Counted from the stretch's first letter, positions 1 to 4,704 are shown. The stretch is DNA of 6,195 nt from Methylocapsa sp. (GCA_003162995.1 PLUZ01000125.1:1-6195), one strand, 5' to 3'. Numbers and translations: made by a program. Notes: a model not told the origin generated them from the letters alone.

Positions 1-163
1 TGCCAATGTCCGGCTTGGGTCAGCCGGAGAAAGGTTCGGAAGAGCATATGTTTTCCGCTCTTGTTCCGATAGCGCACGTGTGTCTAGCCGATGAACTGAG
101 CTTGACGCGTGGCACCCTTCAAGGCGGGAAAGATGTTAATCCGTCGTCTCTGTAGTCGGTATA
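1..163. other. Left flank without a convincing gene
   Basis: No frame on either strand gives a credible protein here. The only structure seen is an inverted repeat, CCGGCT (10-15) and AGCCGG (22-27) around a 6-base loop, and an imperfect dyad made by CGGAAGAGC (about 37-45) and GCTCTTGTTCCG (about 57-68). Either could be a leftover intergenic element or a weak terminator of a gene outside the window. Neither is followed by a T-run. The opening bases resemble intergenic sequence I associate with Bradyrhizobium-type genomes, but that is memory, not a search. Confidence 0.4.
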
Positions 164-853
164 TCAGTTCAAAACTGCAGATAAAATTGCCGCTGTGTTA
201 TTATTCGTGCTGGCGACTACGGAAATGGTTAAGGTTTGCCCGCTCGAAGCAGCATTATAGGTGACAGCATAAAGGCCAATGACGGGTGAAGTAGTGCCAG
301 ACACGACGGAACTGTCAGAATAAGGCCCAGCACTACTATCGCTCAAAGTCGCGGTGAATAGCATCGTATCGTCATAGGCCGCAATCCAGACGAGTAGCGT
401 CCTCGTCGTTGTATCAGCAGGAACCGTGAAGGAATAACCACGACCATTTGCGCCTGGAGCGCAATAAATGAAAGTTGTCGTGTTTGTCTCTGCACCGTCT
501 GGCGTTCCGTCTGTCCACGTAAAACCGATAGCGCTTGCTGTATATTGAAGGCTTGAGGTCGCCCCGCCAACTAACGACACATTTGATATGTGGCCGGCGC
601 CCGATTTGTGATCGAAGCCAGATGAACTTCCAAATCCCCAATGCGCCCAATCACTGTTCCCTGAGGTCGCGAGACTCGTCAAATTCACCGGAGTTGTCGG
701 GGAAAGATTGACTGACCCGGAAAGTGCGCCAGCCACACCCGTGTTTGGAATTGGGGTCATCGTGAACCCACTATTCCAAAACAAATTGTCGGCGCACGCC
801 GGTCCTATCGCGAGCAGACTAAGAGCAAGAAAGAGGCGAGCGATGGTCTTCAA
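164..853 (-). CDS. Alternative internal start: secreted protein with Sec signal peptide
   Basis: A TTG codon at 853 is preceded by GGGGG (862-866) with an 8-base spacer, and it opens a 229-residue protein whose first 21 residues form a clean signal peptide: Lys2 and Arg6, hydrophobic core to residue 17, and an A-C-A signal-peptidase I site before Asp22. An ATG at 874 gives the same protein with seven extra residues. Seen: the ribosome-binding site, start codon and signal peptide. Inferred: that this is the true product, exported to the periplasm or surface. The mature domain, about 208 residues, has one Cys and many small polar residues. It could be host-derived cargo or a phage-carried fitness gene. 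Confidence 0.5.
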   Translation of the reverse strand: MKTIARLFLALSLLAIGPACADNLFWNSGFTMTPIPNTGVAGALSGSVNLSPTTPVNLTSLATSGNSDWAHWGFGSSSGFDHKSGAGHISNVSLVGGATSSLQYTASAIGFTWTDGTPDGAETNTTTFIYCAPGANGRGYSFTVPADTTTRTLLVWIAAYDDTMLFTATLSDSSAGPYSDSSVVSGTTSPVIGLYAVTYNAASSGQTLTISVVASTNNNTAAILSAVLN

Positions 854-1024
854 TGCGTAAACCCCCAGCCACATGCTGACCGCTTCTCTGACCCATTCTG
901 AGGGGCTTTGACGGCACTCTGCCGCCCGGCGGAAAACTTCAGCCTTTGCCTCAGGCTCGACGCGAAACCCGATTGTTGCGGAGGCGGCGGCCTCGAAGGC
1001 GCTTCGGTAATGGCGGATGGCCAT
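164..1024 (-). CDS. In-frame fusion: RHH-like N-terminus plus exported beta-rich domain
   Basis: The 286-codon reading frame from ATG 1024 (GGGGA seven bases upstream) has two unlike halves. Residues about 17-54 (TIGFRVEPEAKAEVF ... SEWVREAV) resemble a ribbon-helix-helix DNA-binding domain: a short strand followed by two amphipathic helices. Residues 58-78 are a typical Sec signal peptide (KT-IAR, then a Leu/Ala core, then ACA before D79). Residues 79-286 are rich in Thr, Ser, Asn and Gly, with DWAHWG (125-130), FDHK (137-140) and FTWTDGTP (168-175), as in a beta-sandwich exported domain I have seen in other bacterial secreted proteins. Its ligand is unknown to me. A cytoplasmic DNA-binding domain ahead of a signal peptide makes no sense as one protein, so translation of the exported part probably starts inside (see the internal start entry). 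The frame also stays open upstream to a GTG at 1108. A DNA-binding first cistron that lost its stop codon is the simplest reading. Confidence 0.65.
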   Translation of the reverse strand: MAIRHYRSAFEAAASATIGFRVEPEAKAEVFRRAAECRQSPSEWVREAVSMWLGVYALKTIARLFLALSLLAIGPACADNLFWNSGFTMTPIPNTGVAGALSGSVNLSPTTPVNLTSLATSGNSDWAHWGFGSSSGFDHKSGAGHISNVSLVGGATSSLQYTASAIGFTWTDGTPDGAETNTTTFIYCAPGANGRGYSFTVPADTTTRTLLVWIAAYDDTMLFTATLSDSSAGPYSDSSVVSGTTSPVIGLYAVTYNAASSGQTLTISVVASTNNNTAAILSAVLN

Positions 1025-1138
1025 ATGTTTGTCCCCGATGAACGGGATTCGGTCTGTTAGCGAATGTAAAACACAAACCGTGAACGAAGCAATAAGGAAT
1101 GTGCGCACCGCATGAGTTTAGGAATTTGTGATGCGTTT

Positions 1139-1153
1139 TATGCATACTGCATA
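1139..1153. promoter_or_regulatory. Perfect dyad TATGCA-tac-TGCATA
   Basis: Six-base arms with a three-base centre, which also reads as the tandem 7-mer TGCATAC twice (1141-1154). It lies about 115 bp upstream of the RHH-like start at 1024, in the 121-bp gap after the lipoprotein gene. Ribbon-helix-helix proteins often bind short dyads or tandem half-sites in their own promoters, so autoregulation is possible but is inference. No strong -35/-10 pair was found beside it. Confidence 0.3.
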
Positions 1154-1229
1154 CATCCGCCAAGGCTGCGCAGGTACACAAACAACGCGATAGAGACGGA
1201 GCTCATAGCCCGCGCGGCCAATGGAAGGG

Positions 1230-1655
1230 TCATAGTACGTTCGCGGGACCTGAGAAATTCGGACGCATGGCCTCGTTCGTGTAACAGCGCATCCCCCCCG
1301 TCCCAATAGGCGTGTACCGCTGCACACGTCCATCCTTGATGTAGAAAATGTTATTGCAGGCGGCGAGGCGGGCGACGCACGATGAGAATTGACTATAGGT
1401 CGCGGAATTGACGAAGCCGCCGCTGGAAACTGAGCCGCTACCGTTGCAAGACCCGACTGCGGCGCCGTTCACATAGTTCCTGATTTCGGTCCCATCCGCC
1501 GTTATGGTGCGAACTGATTGCATCGTGAGAAAGACAGGTTGTTTATCGAGAAGATCGACGGGCTGGCCCACCCAGGCATCTAAATCCTCTTGGCGGACGT
1601 GGGCGCACCCAGCAAGCGACAGCACGGCAGCGACAATGGTGAATTTCTTAATCAT
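1230..1655 (-). CDS. Small membrane-anchored lipoprotein, function unknown
   Basis: The 141-residue protein begins MIKKFTIVAAVLSLAGC: two lysines, a hydrophobic stretch, then a lipobox L-A-G-C with the acylated cysteine at 17. Ala18 and His19 follow it, so there is no Asp at +2, and outer-membrane sorting through Lol is expected by the usual proteobacterial rule. The mature part (about 125 residues) holds W28-V-G-Q-P-V-D-L-L, then a Ser/Gly-rich middle and four further cysteines that could form disulphides. ATG 1655 has AAGGA at 1665-1669, nine bases upstream. I do not recognise a characterised family; small lipoproteins with this opening motif are common hypotheticals in Alphaproteobacteria. 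It could be a phage or plasmid moron, or host sequence flanking the element. Confidence 0.8.
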   Translation of the reverse strand: MIKKFTIVAAVLSLAGCAHVRQEDLDAWVGQPVDLLDKQPVFLTMQSVRTITADGTEIRNYVNGAAVGSCNGSGSVSSGGFVNSATYSQFSSCVARLAACNNIFYIKDGRVQRYTPIGTGGMRCYTNEAMRPNFSGPANVL

Positions 1656-1667
1656 TGGCGGGTGTCC

Positions 1668-1750
1668 TTAGAGTTGCAGAATATCCTCGACGATGATGTC
1701 GGCGAGCTTGCCTTCCGTTGAGGCGGTGTGAGTCACGTAGCCGAAATTTC
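1668..1750 (-). pseudogene. Stranded C-terminal coding tail without a start
   Basis: In one minus frame this stretch reads NFGYVTHTASTEGKLAD followed by IIVEDILQL and TAA (1668-1670), with natural-looking composition and a terminal amphipathic helix. The frame has no ATG: it is closed upstream by a TGA at about 1784, and the only start is a GTG at 1736, which would give 22 residues. The stop overlaps the ribosome-binding site of the lipoprotein gene, as in an operon. Likely reading: the end of a gene whose upstream part has been lost or frameshifted. The adjacent ORF ending at 1751 is in another frame and could be that upstream part. Confidence 0.3.
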
Positions 1751-1966
1751 TTAGCCTATCATTTCGCGCTCGAAAGCTTCACAAGCCCGTCGTGCTCGAT
1801 CCACGTCGCTTTGTGAAACGTGAACCAAAACGAGGGGAACTATTGTCTCGGGACTGGTACCGCGCGGGTAAATTTCCAGGATTGCGCCGCTGGCAAGTGT
1901 TGTGAGCGCGAGGCGAACGCCTTCTCGGGGTCTATCTGCAAAAATCATGGTTTGAAAAAGTCTCAT
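1751..1966 (-). CDS. Small hypothetical protein (71 aa)
   Basis: MRLFQTMIFADRPREGVRL opens a 71-residue ORF with a hydrophobic beta-like middle (SGAILEIYPRG ... IVPLVLVHV) and a charged C-terminal helix (QSDVDRARRACEAFEREM). That mixed alpha/beta make-up suggests a small folded phage or plasmid protein, but I recognise no family. The start has only a weak GGGGC-type ribosome-binding site. A GNRA-loop hairpin (2008-2023) lies about 40 bases upstream in its presumed leader. It shares the strand of the 49, 81 and 44 aa genes, and after its stop the coding-like tail at 1668-1750 continues in another frame, so its 3' end may be frameshifted. Confidence 0.5.
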   Translation of the reverse strand: MRLFQTMIFADRPREGVRLALTTLASGAILEIYPRGTSPETIVPLVLVHVSQSDVDRARRACEAFEREMIG

Positions 1967-2007
1967 TGCGAGCCCCGTGTGAAAAACATAAAACAGCCGG
2001 GAGTTGC

Positions 2008-2023
2008 GCCCGTTTGCACGGGC
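2008..2023 (-). promoter_or_regulatory. Hairpin A with GCAA tetraloop
   Basis: On the minus strand: AATGA, then stem GCCCGT, loop GCAA, stem ACGGGC. It shares the 10-base core CGTGCAAACG, the GNRA loop and the preceding AATGA with hairpin B at 2901-2916, while the outer three base pairs differ and still pair in both. It lies in the leader of the 71-aa gene. There is no T-run directly after it, so it does not look like a standard intrinsic terminator. Confidence 0.5.
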
Positions 2024-2086
2024 TCATTCTCTCCGGCCGCGCTTTGTTATTTCCCGATATGCTCGCGGAGCGGCAACAGGCGAGGG

Positions 2087-2236
2087 TTAGAACACCTCAC
2101 CAGTTATCAGATCGATGAGCCGAACCTCCGCCCCGGTTTCAAACATGCTCACGGCATAGTCATCCGCTTCGGAATGATCATCAAAAAGCTTGATGAAACG
2201 CGCACCGTTCAATGATCCTGATACAATGAAATTCAT
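2087..2236 (-). CDS. Small acidic hypothetical protein (49 aa)
   Basis: ATG 2236 follows AAGGAG (2244-2249) by seven bases, one of the best ribosome-binding sites in the window. The protein starts MNFIVSGSLNGARFIKLFDD and ends EVRLIDLITGEVF, then TAA at 2087. It has strand-helix-strand character with an acidic centre (DDHSEADDY). The closing V-R-L-I-D-L-x-T-G-E-V pattern is one I have seen at the end of other tiny phage-borne proteins, but I know no function. The uncertain 73-aa ORF upstream ends in an ATGA overlap with this start, consistent with translational coupling. Too short for most gene finders, but well supported by the start region. Confidence 0.7.
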   Translation of the reverse strand: MNFIVSGSLNGARFIKLFDDHSEADDYAVSMFETGAEVRLIDLITGEVF

Positions 2237-2454
2237 GGTCGATCTCCTTGTTGCCGTAAAAGGTGCCGACGGAAAAGTTGCTGAAACCCGCGGCGCCGCT
2301 CGTTGGAGCCCATTAGGGCGGCGGTTCGTTTCAAGCTGGTTGGTGAAGCGTCAACCGATGTGGTCCGAGTGCTCTGCTGAGCCTTCCACATCACCTGACT
2401 TCGGGTTGCTGGCGCTTCGTGAACGGGGCGCGAGGCCCCACTGCGAAAGGTCAA
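2233..2454 (-). CDS. Uncertain 73-aa ORF, Arg/Ser/Thr-rich
   Basis: It runs from a TTG at 2454, three bases past the stop of the 81-aa gene, to a TGA that overlaps the ATG of the 49-aa gene, so it fills the operon gap exactly. The product is basic and rich in Arg, Gln, Ser and Thr (for example NERRRGFQQLFRRHLLRQQ near the end), with no recognisable domain and no ribosome-binding site. A Met codon 22 residues in is an alternative start. Such composition is also what a non-coding frame of GC-rich DNA produces, and a rival 35-aa frame covers its first half. Its position is the best argument for it. Confidence 0.3.
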   Translation of the reverse strand: MTFRSGASRPVHEAPATRSQVMWKAQQSTRTTSVDASPTSLKRTAALMGSNERRRGFQQLFRRHLLRQQGDRP

Positions 2455-2458
2455 TCAC
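2351..2458 (-). CDS. Alternative 35-aa ORF starting at a GTGA overlap
   Basis: A GTG at 2458 overlaps the TGA of the 81-aa gene by four bases (GTGA), a classic translational-coupling geometry. The frame reads IDLSQWGLAPRSRSASNP and stops at 2351. The composition looks more protein-like than the overlapping 73-aa frame, but the product is tiny and no separate ribosome-binding site is present. At most one of these two overlapping frames is likely to be real. No function can be suggested. Confidence 0.3.
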   Translation of the reverse strand: MIDLSQWGLAPRSRSASNPKSGDVEGSAEHSDHIG

Positions 2459-2700
2459 CAAGGTCCGTTGCAGGGACGGCCTTTCTCGTCTCGCCAGCCA
2501 ACATACTCATGACCGCCTAACGGTTGGATATGCTCCGCGTCGAACACGGCACGCGCGCCGTCTAGGAACCGAACTGCATATTCGGCGATCTCGTGCCAGC
2601 CGCATTGCCCGATAATCACCGCCTGGCACCATGAGCGCCGATCCGCACCGTTGTCATAGCGCAGCACTAGAACTTCCCGGCCTTCGTGATATTGCGTCAT
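2455..2700 (-). CDS. Small hypothetical protein (81 aa), predicted beta-barrel
   Basis: The best start is ATG 2700, eight bases after AAAGGGG (2709-2715); a longer frame exists but would run through the upstream gene. The 81 residues alternate hydrophobic strands and turns: EVLVLRYDN, WCQAVIIGQC, EYAVRFLDGARAVFDAEHIQPL. This resembles small SH3- or Tudor-like barrels, in which V-R-F-x-D-G and a closing E-H-I-x-P-L are typical. That is a fold guess from pattern, with no family recognised. Two cysteines (25, 33) and a Trp-rich tail are present. The 44-aa gene upstream stops at 2706-2708, five bases before this start, so the two are almost certainly co-transcribed. Confidence 0.7.
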   Translation of the reverse strand: MTQYHEGREVLVLRYDNGADRRSWCQAVIIGQCGWHEIAEYAVRFLDGARAVFDAEHIQPLGGHEYVGWRDEKGRPCNGPW

Positions 2701-2705
2701 TGCCG

Positions 2706-2840
2706 TCACCCCTTTAAAATTCGAGCGAGTTCGAGCAACGCAATAAGCTCTCGTGCCCACTTTTCGGCGTCGGCCTCCTTGCCGCACTGCTTGTAAGCAA
2801 TCGCTTTTGCGAGTGCCTGGCTGATCTTGGAGCGATCCAT
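2706..2840 (-). CDS. Small helical hypothetical protein (44 aa)
   Basis: ATG 2840 is preceded by AGAGGGA (about seven bases of spacing). The product, MDRSKISQALAKAIAYKQ then CGKEADAEKWARELIALLELARIL, is almost entirely helical with two amphipathic helices: heptad-like Leu/Ile/Ala on one side, Lys/Glu/Arg on the other. A role as a small interaction or dimerising protein is plausible but inferred. It is the first gene of the divergent minus-strand cluster, and its leader carries the CTGTAGGT direct repeats and hairpin B. The frame remains open further upstream to 2912, without a better ribosome-binding site. Confidence 0.65.
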   Translation of the reverse strand: MDRSKISQALAKAIAYKQCGKEADAEKWARELIALLELARILKG

Positions 2841-2851
2841 GTCTGTTCCCT

Positions 2852-2871
2852 CTGTAGGTTGCACTGTAGGT
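2852..2871. repeat. Two direct repeats of CTGTAGGT, 12-bp period
   Basis: CTGTAGGT occurs at 2852-2859 and again at 2864-2871, separated by TGCA. The pair sits 12-31 bases upstream of the ATG of the 44-aa gene. Two copies about one helical turn apart form a plausible regulator site; no regulator is identified. Confidence 0.4.
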
Positions 2872-2900
2872 CCGGGGAGCTTGACAAGCTTGAACCTGGC

Positions 2901-2916
2901 GGACGTTTGCACGTCC
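2901..2916 (-). promoter_or_regulatory. Hairpin B with GCAA tetraloop
   Basis: On the minus strand: AATGA, stem GGACGT, loop GCAA, stem ACGTCC, then GC. It matches hairpin A (2008-2023) in loop, inner stem and the AATGA prefix, with different but complementary outer pairs. It lies about 60 bases upstream of the 44-aa gene start. Possible roles are a leader RNA element, a protein-binding site or a degenerate repeat. Confidence 0.5.
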
Positions 2917-2981
2917 TCATTGGATACCGGGCCAGGGTTGGGACAATCGGACCAAGGGTGAGTTTCAGGGCAGGCGGGTAA

Positions 2982-3006
2982 CTCCCCAAATCTAGATTAT
3001 GGGGAG
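2982..3006. promoter_or_regulatory. Near-perfect 25-bp palindrome
   Basis: Outer arms CTCCCCA (2982-2988) and TGGGGAG (3000-3006) enclose the perfect 10-bp palindrome AATCTAGATT (2989-2998), with one extra A at 2999. Twelve of twelve arm bases pair apart from that insertion. It is placed between the divergent minus-strand genes and the plus-strand replication block, where a repressor operator controlling both directions would be expected. As RNA it would form a strong hairpin, but no T-run follows on either strand. Confidence 0.55.
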
Positions 3007-3047
3007 GGTCGAGCGTGTAAGTGTTTGAGGTTGCGAGGTTTCCTCCT

Positions 3048-3132
3048 GGAGGGATGCCCTCCTCTCCCTCTCCCCCCTACCTTAGCCTAGGCTGCCACCG
3101 GCACCCCATCTGGACACGCCCCTGCCACCGGC
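3048..3132. repeat. Cluster of short repeats in the divergent control region
   Basis: Three elements are packed here: an inverted repeat GGAGGG-atg-CCCTCC (3048-3062), a perfect 10-bp palindrome AGCCTAGGCT (3084-3093), and an 11-bp direct repeat CTGCCACCGGC at 3092-3102 and 3122-3132, 30 bp apart. No open frame with coding character covers this stretch. A TATAAG at 3157-3162 could serve as a -10 element for the plus-strand genes, but no good -35 stands in front of it. Confidence 0.4.
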
Positions 3133-3163
3133 CGCCAGCCCTTTGAGGAATTTCTCTATAAGT

Positions 3164-3190
3164 GGCCGACTAAACTAGACATTGTCGGCC
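3164..3190. promoter_or_regulatory. Inverted repeat GGCCGAC / GTCGGCC
   Basis: Seven-base perfect arms (3164-3170 and 3184-3190) flank a 13-base AT-rich loop. It directly precedes the TTGTAA/TTACAA dyad and the 8-bp tandem array, so it belongs to the same compact control or origin-like block. It could be an operator or an extruding hairpin. Confidence 0.45.
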
Positions 3191-3192
3191 GC

Positions 3193-3243
3193 TTGTAATA
3201 AACTTACAACATTACAAGGTCACAAGGTAACAAATTTACAAAT
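3193..3243. repeat. Dyad plus five tandem 8-bp iteron-like units
   Basis: Five contiguous units at exactly 8-bp spacing fill 3204-3243: TTACAACA, TTACAAGG, TCACAAGG, TAACAAAT, TTACAAAT. ACAA is invariant at positions 3-6 of every unit, and T at position 1. The first unit also forms a dyad with TTGTAA at 3193-3198 (TTGTAA, five bases, TTACAA). The last unit contains the first two bases of the ATG at 3242. The block is AT-rich against its GC-rich surroundings. Reasonable readings are an autoregulatory operator for the downstream DNA-binding protein, or initiator-binding iterons of an origin. Simple microsatellite drift is less likely given the fixed ACAA and the dyad. Confidence 0.65.
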
Positions 3244-3535
3244 GGCCCGCTCCTGCTCGATATGCAGCCATCCCAATCGGGTTTCCATTGATCGTCGCCT
3301 TGCCGCGAATGAGACCGTTCGAGCCTTGGCCAAAGAACTTGGCGTGAACAAATCCACTTTGCAGCGCCACAAGAGCCTGTGCGCCGGCCTCAAGATGCCG
3401 ACGGTAGATGAGCGCCGGGAGCCGCAACAATCTGGCGGTTGGCGGCGATGGTCGGAACCGGACAATGCTCTCACCCTTCGGCACCGTGACGGCTCGGAAC
3501 GCCCCTTCGACCACGAAGTTCATATTCGGCCCTAG
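3242..3535 (+). CDS. Zn-finger/helix-turn-helix protein, C-terminally replaced
   Basis: From ATG 3242 the first 50 residues are a recognisable small DNA-binding module: C5-x2-C8 followed by a helix-turn-helix (about residues 24-44, TVRALAKELGVNKSTLQRH) and H43-x3-C47, which would complete a zinc site. Such proteins occur in alphaproteobacterial prophages and usually continue with an acidic helical C-terminus. Here, after about residue 50, the frame runs antiparallel to sense: it covers the polymerase coding sequence in the wrong frame (residues 52-97, Arg-rich and low in hydrophobics). The protein therefore looks truncated and extended with junk by a deletion. The ribosome-binding site is weak (AAGG about 14 bases upstream), and the start lies inside the last 8-bp repeat. 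A TTG at 3182 would translate the repeats and is less likely. It may bind the repeats at its own start. Confidence 0.6.
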   Translation: MARSCSICSHPNRVSIDRRLAANETVRALAKELGVNKSTLQRHKSLCAGLKMPTVDERREPQQSGGWRRWSEPDNALTLRHRDGSERPFDHEVHIRP

Positions 3536-4319
3536 CGTCTGGTTGCGCGGATTGATCAAACCGGCTGAAGGGTACGGGCTCGCATACATCGACTGGAGCC
3601 AACAAGAATTCGCCATTGCGGCCGCGCTTTCCGGCGATGCGAACATGATGGCGGCTTACAAATCGGGCGATCCATACCTCGCATTCGCGAAGCAGGCCGG
3701 GGCTGTTCCGCCAGACGGCACGAAGGCGACACACAAACCTGAACGCGATCTGTTCAAAACGTGCGTGCTCGGGACACAGTACGGCATGGGGGTTGAGACA
3801 TTGGCGCTTCGAATTAGCGGCGCTACCAAATACCCACTCGCCGCCGCCAGAGACTTGCTGAGGGCTCACCGAGACACATACCCGGCATATTGGGCATGGT
3901 CACAGCTCAACGCGGATCACGCCAATCTGTGCGGTTTCCTTCAATCCGTGCTGGGCTTCCATTTTTACGTCCACGGCGACACGAAGCTCAGGACCGAGAC
4001 GAATTTCCCGGTTCAAGGGAATGGGTCAGAGATGCTCCGGTTGGCGGTCTGTTTAGCCGTTGAGCGGGGGATTGAGGTCTGTGCGCCGGTCCATGACGCG
4101 ATCTTGATCGGAGCGCCGCTGGACCGTCTGGACGCTGATATCGCGGCCGCTCAAGAGGCAATGCGGGAAGCGTCAGAGATCATTCTAGGCGGCTTCAGTT
4201 TACGCACGGACGTTCACACCGTTCGTTATCCTGAGCGGTATATGGATGAACGCGGCGAAGTCATGTGGGCAAGGGTCATGAAGTTAATAGGGGAGGTCGA
4301 AGCCAATGTGGAAAAATGA
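3408..4319 (+). CDS. Family-A DNA polymerase, N-terminally truncated
   Basis: The 303 residues cover the palm and fingers of a PolA-type DNA polymerase. Motif A is YIDWSQQEF with catalytic D62. Motif B is R113-x3-K117-x7-Y125-G126, with Leu121 at the position of E. coli Phe762. Motif C is V228-H229-D230-A231, the second catalytic aspartate being D230 and Ala replacing the usual Glu. NFPVQGNGSEM (199-209) before motif C is also typical. Family members in prophages are usually about twice this length, with a 3'-5' exonuclease and thumb in front; here homology begins at about residue 8 (LAVGGDGRNRT), directly after an in-frame TAG at 3405-3407. No exonuclease sequence lies upstream on this strand. 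The frame is open to a natural-looking C-terminus, so loss of the 5' part appears to be recent or tolerated. It overlaps the next gene by 14 bases. Activity without the thumb is doubtful. Confidence 0.85.
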   Translation: MSAGSRNNLAVGGDGRNRTMLSPFGTVTARNAPSTTKFIFGPSVWLRGLIKPAEGYGLAYIDWSQQEFAIAAALSGDANMMAAYKSGDPYLAFAKQAGAVPPDGTKATHKPERDLFKTCVLGTQYGMGVETLALRISGATKYPLAAARDLLRAHRDTYPAYWAWSQLNADHANLCGFLQSVLGFHFYVHGDTKLRTETNFPVQGNGSEMLRLAVCLAVERGIEVCAPVHDAILIGAPLDRLDADIAAAQEAMREASEIILGGFSLRTDVHTVRYPERYMDERGEVMWARVMKLIGEVEANVEK

Positions 4320-4704
4320 TCTATCGTATTTGAGCATTCCGGTCACAAAGATTGACACAAGGACGCGGGGAGAAGCCAAGACAAAAGAAGCTTTCGCCAA
4401 ATTTCCGCTTTCCTGGGCGCGCAGAATTGGCGTCCCAAAACACGCGGCGACATACCCGCTCGCTGTATTTCTGGTCTATCAGAATTGGCGGCATCGTGGC
4501 GAACCGATCACGGTCTCGAATCTGGCGGTCGAAAAGTTCGGCATTAACCGCAAACAAAAACCAGACGCTTTGCGGGAATTGGCGGACCTTGGGCTAATCC
4601 GAGTAAGCCAGTCGGGGAAGGCGGCACCTAGGGTTCAGATCCTCACCTGTCCGCCAGAATGCCATGCAGGTGTCCGCCAGAATGCCATACCTTGTCCGGT
4701 ATAG
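4306..4704 (+). CDS. Winged-helix DNA-binding protein
   Basis: ATG 4306 has a strong GGGGAGG (4290-4296) and overlaps the polymerase stop by 14 bases, so the two are translationally linked. Residues about 48-110 form a winged helix: helix TYPLAVFLVYQNWRHRG, then ITVSNLAVEKFGI, recognition-helix region KQKPDALRELADLGLI, then wing strands RVSQSG and PRVQIL. Similar small proteins in alphaproteobacterial mobile elements lack a proven role. The last 18 residues (CPPECHAGV ... IPCPV) are encoded by the first two and a half units of the 22-23 bp repeat array, so the gene has read into the repeats. A DNA-binding protein whose 3' end carries an iteron-like array is the arrangement expected of a replication initiator or self-regulator. 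That role is inference. Confidence 0.75.
   Translation: MWKNDLSYLSIPVTKIDTRTRGEAKTKEAFAKFPLSWARRIGVPKHAATYPLAVFLVYQNWRHRGEPITVSNLAVEKFGINRKQKPDALRELADLGLIRVSQSGKAAPRVQILTCPPECHAGVRQNAIPCPV

Noticed and set aside
1112..1309. 65-codon plus-strand ORF
   Set aside because: Lies across the lipoprotein 3' end and the intergenic dyad, with no ribosome-binding site and no domain.
1820..2215. 131-codon plus-strand ORF
   Set aside because: It runs antisense to the 71-aa and 49-aa minus-strand genes, has Cys/Asn-rich, low-complexity composition and no ribosome-binding site; treated as a shadow.
2881..2886. Consensus TTGACA as a plus-strand -35 box
   Set aside because: No acceptable -10 at 16-18 bases downstream and no plus-strand gene until 3242; it also forms part of CAAGCTTG-type repeats.
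3236..3869. Long minus-strand ORFs opposite the HTH and polymerase genes
   Set aside because: The polymerase motifs on the plus strand are unambiguous, so these frames are antisense shadows.
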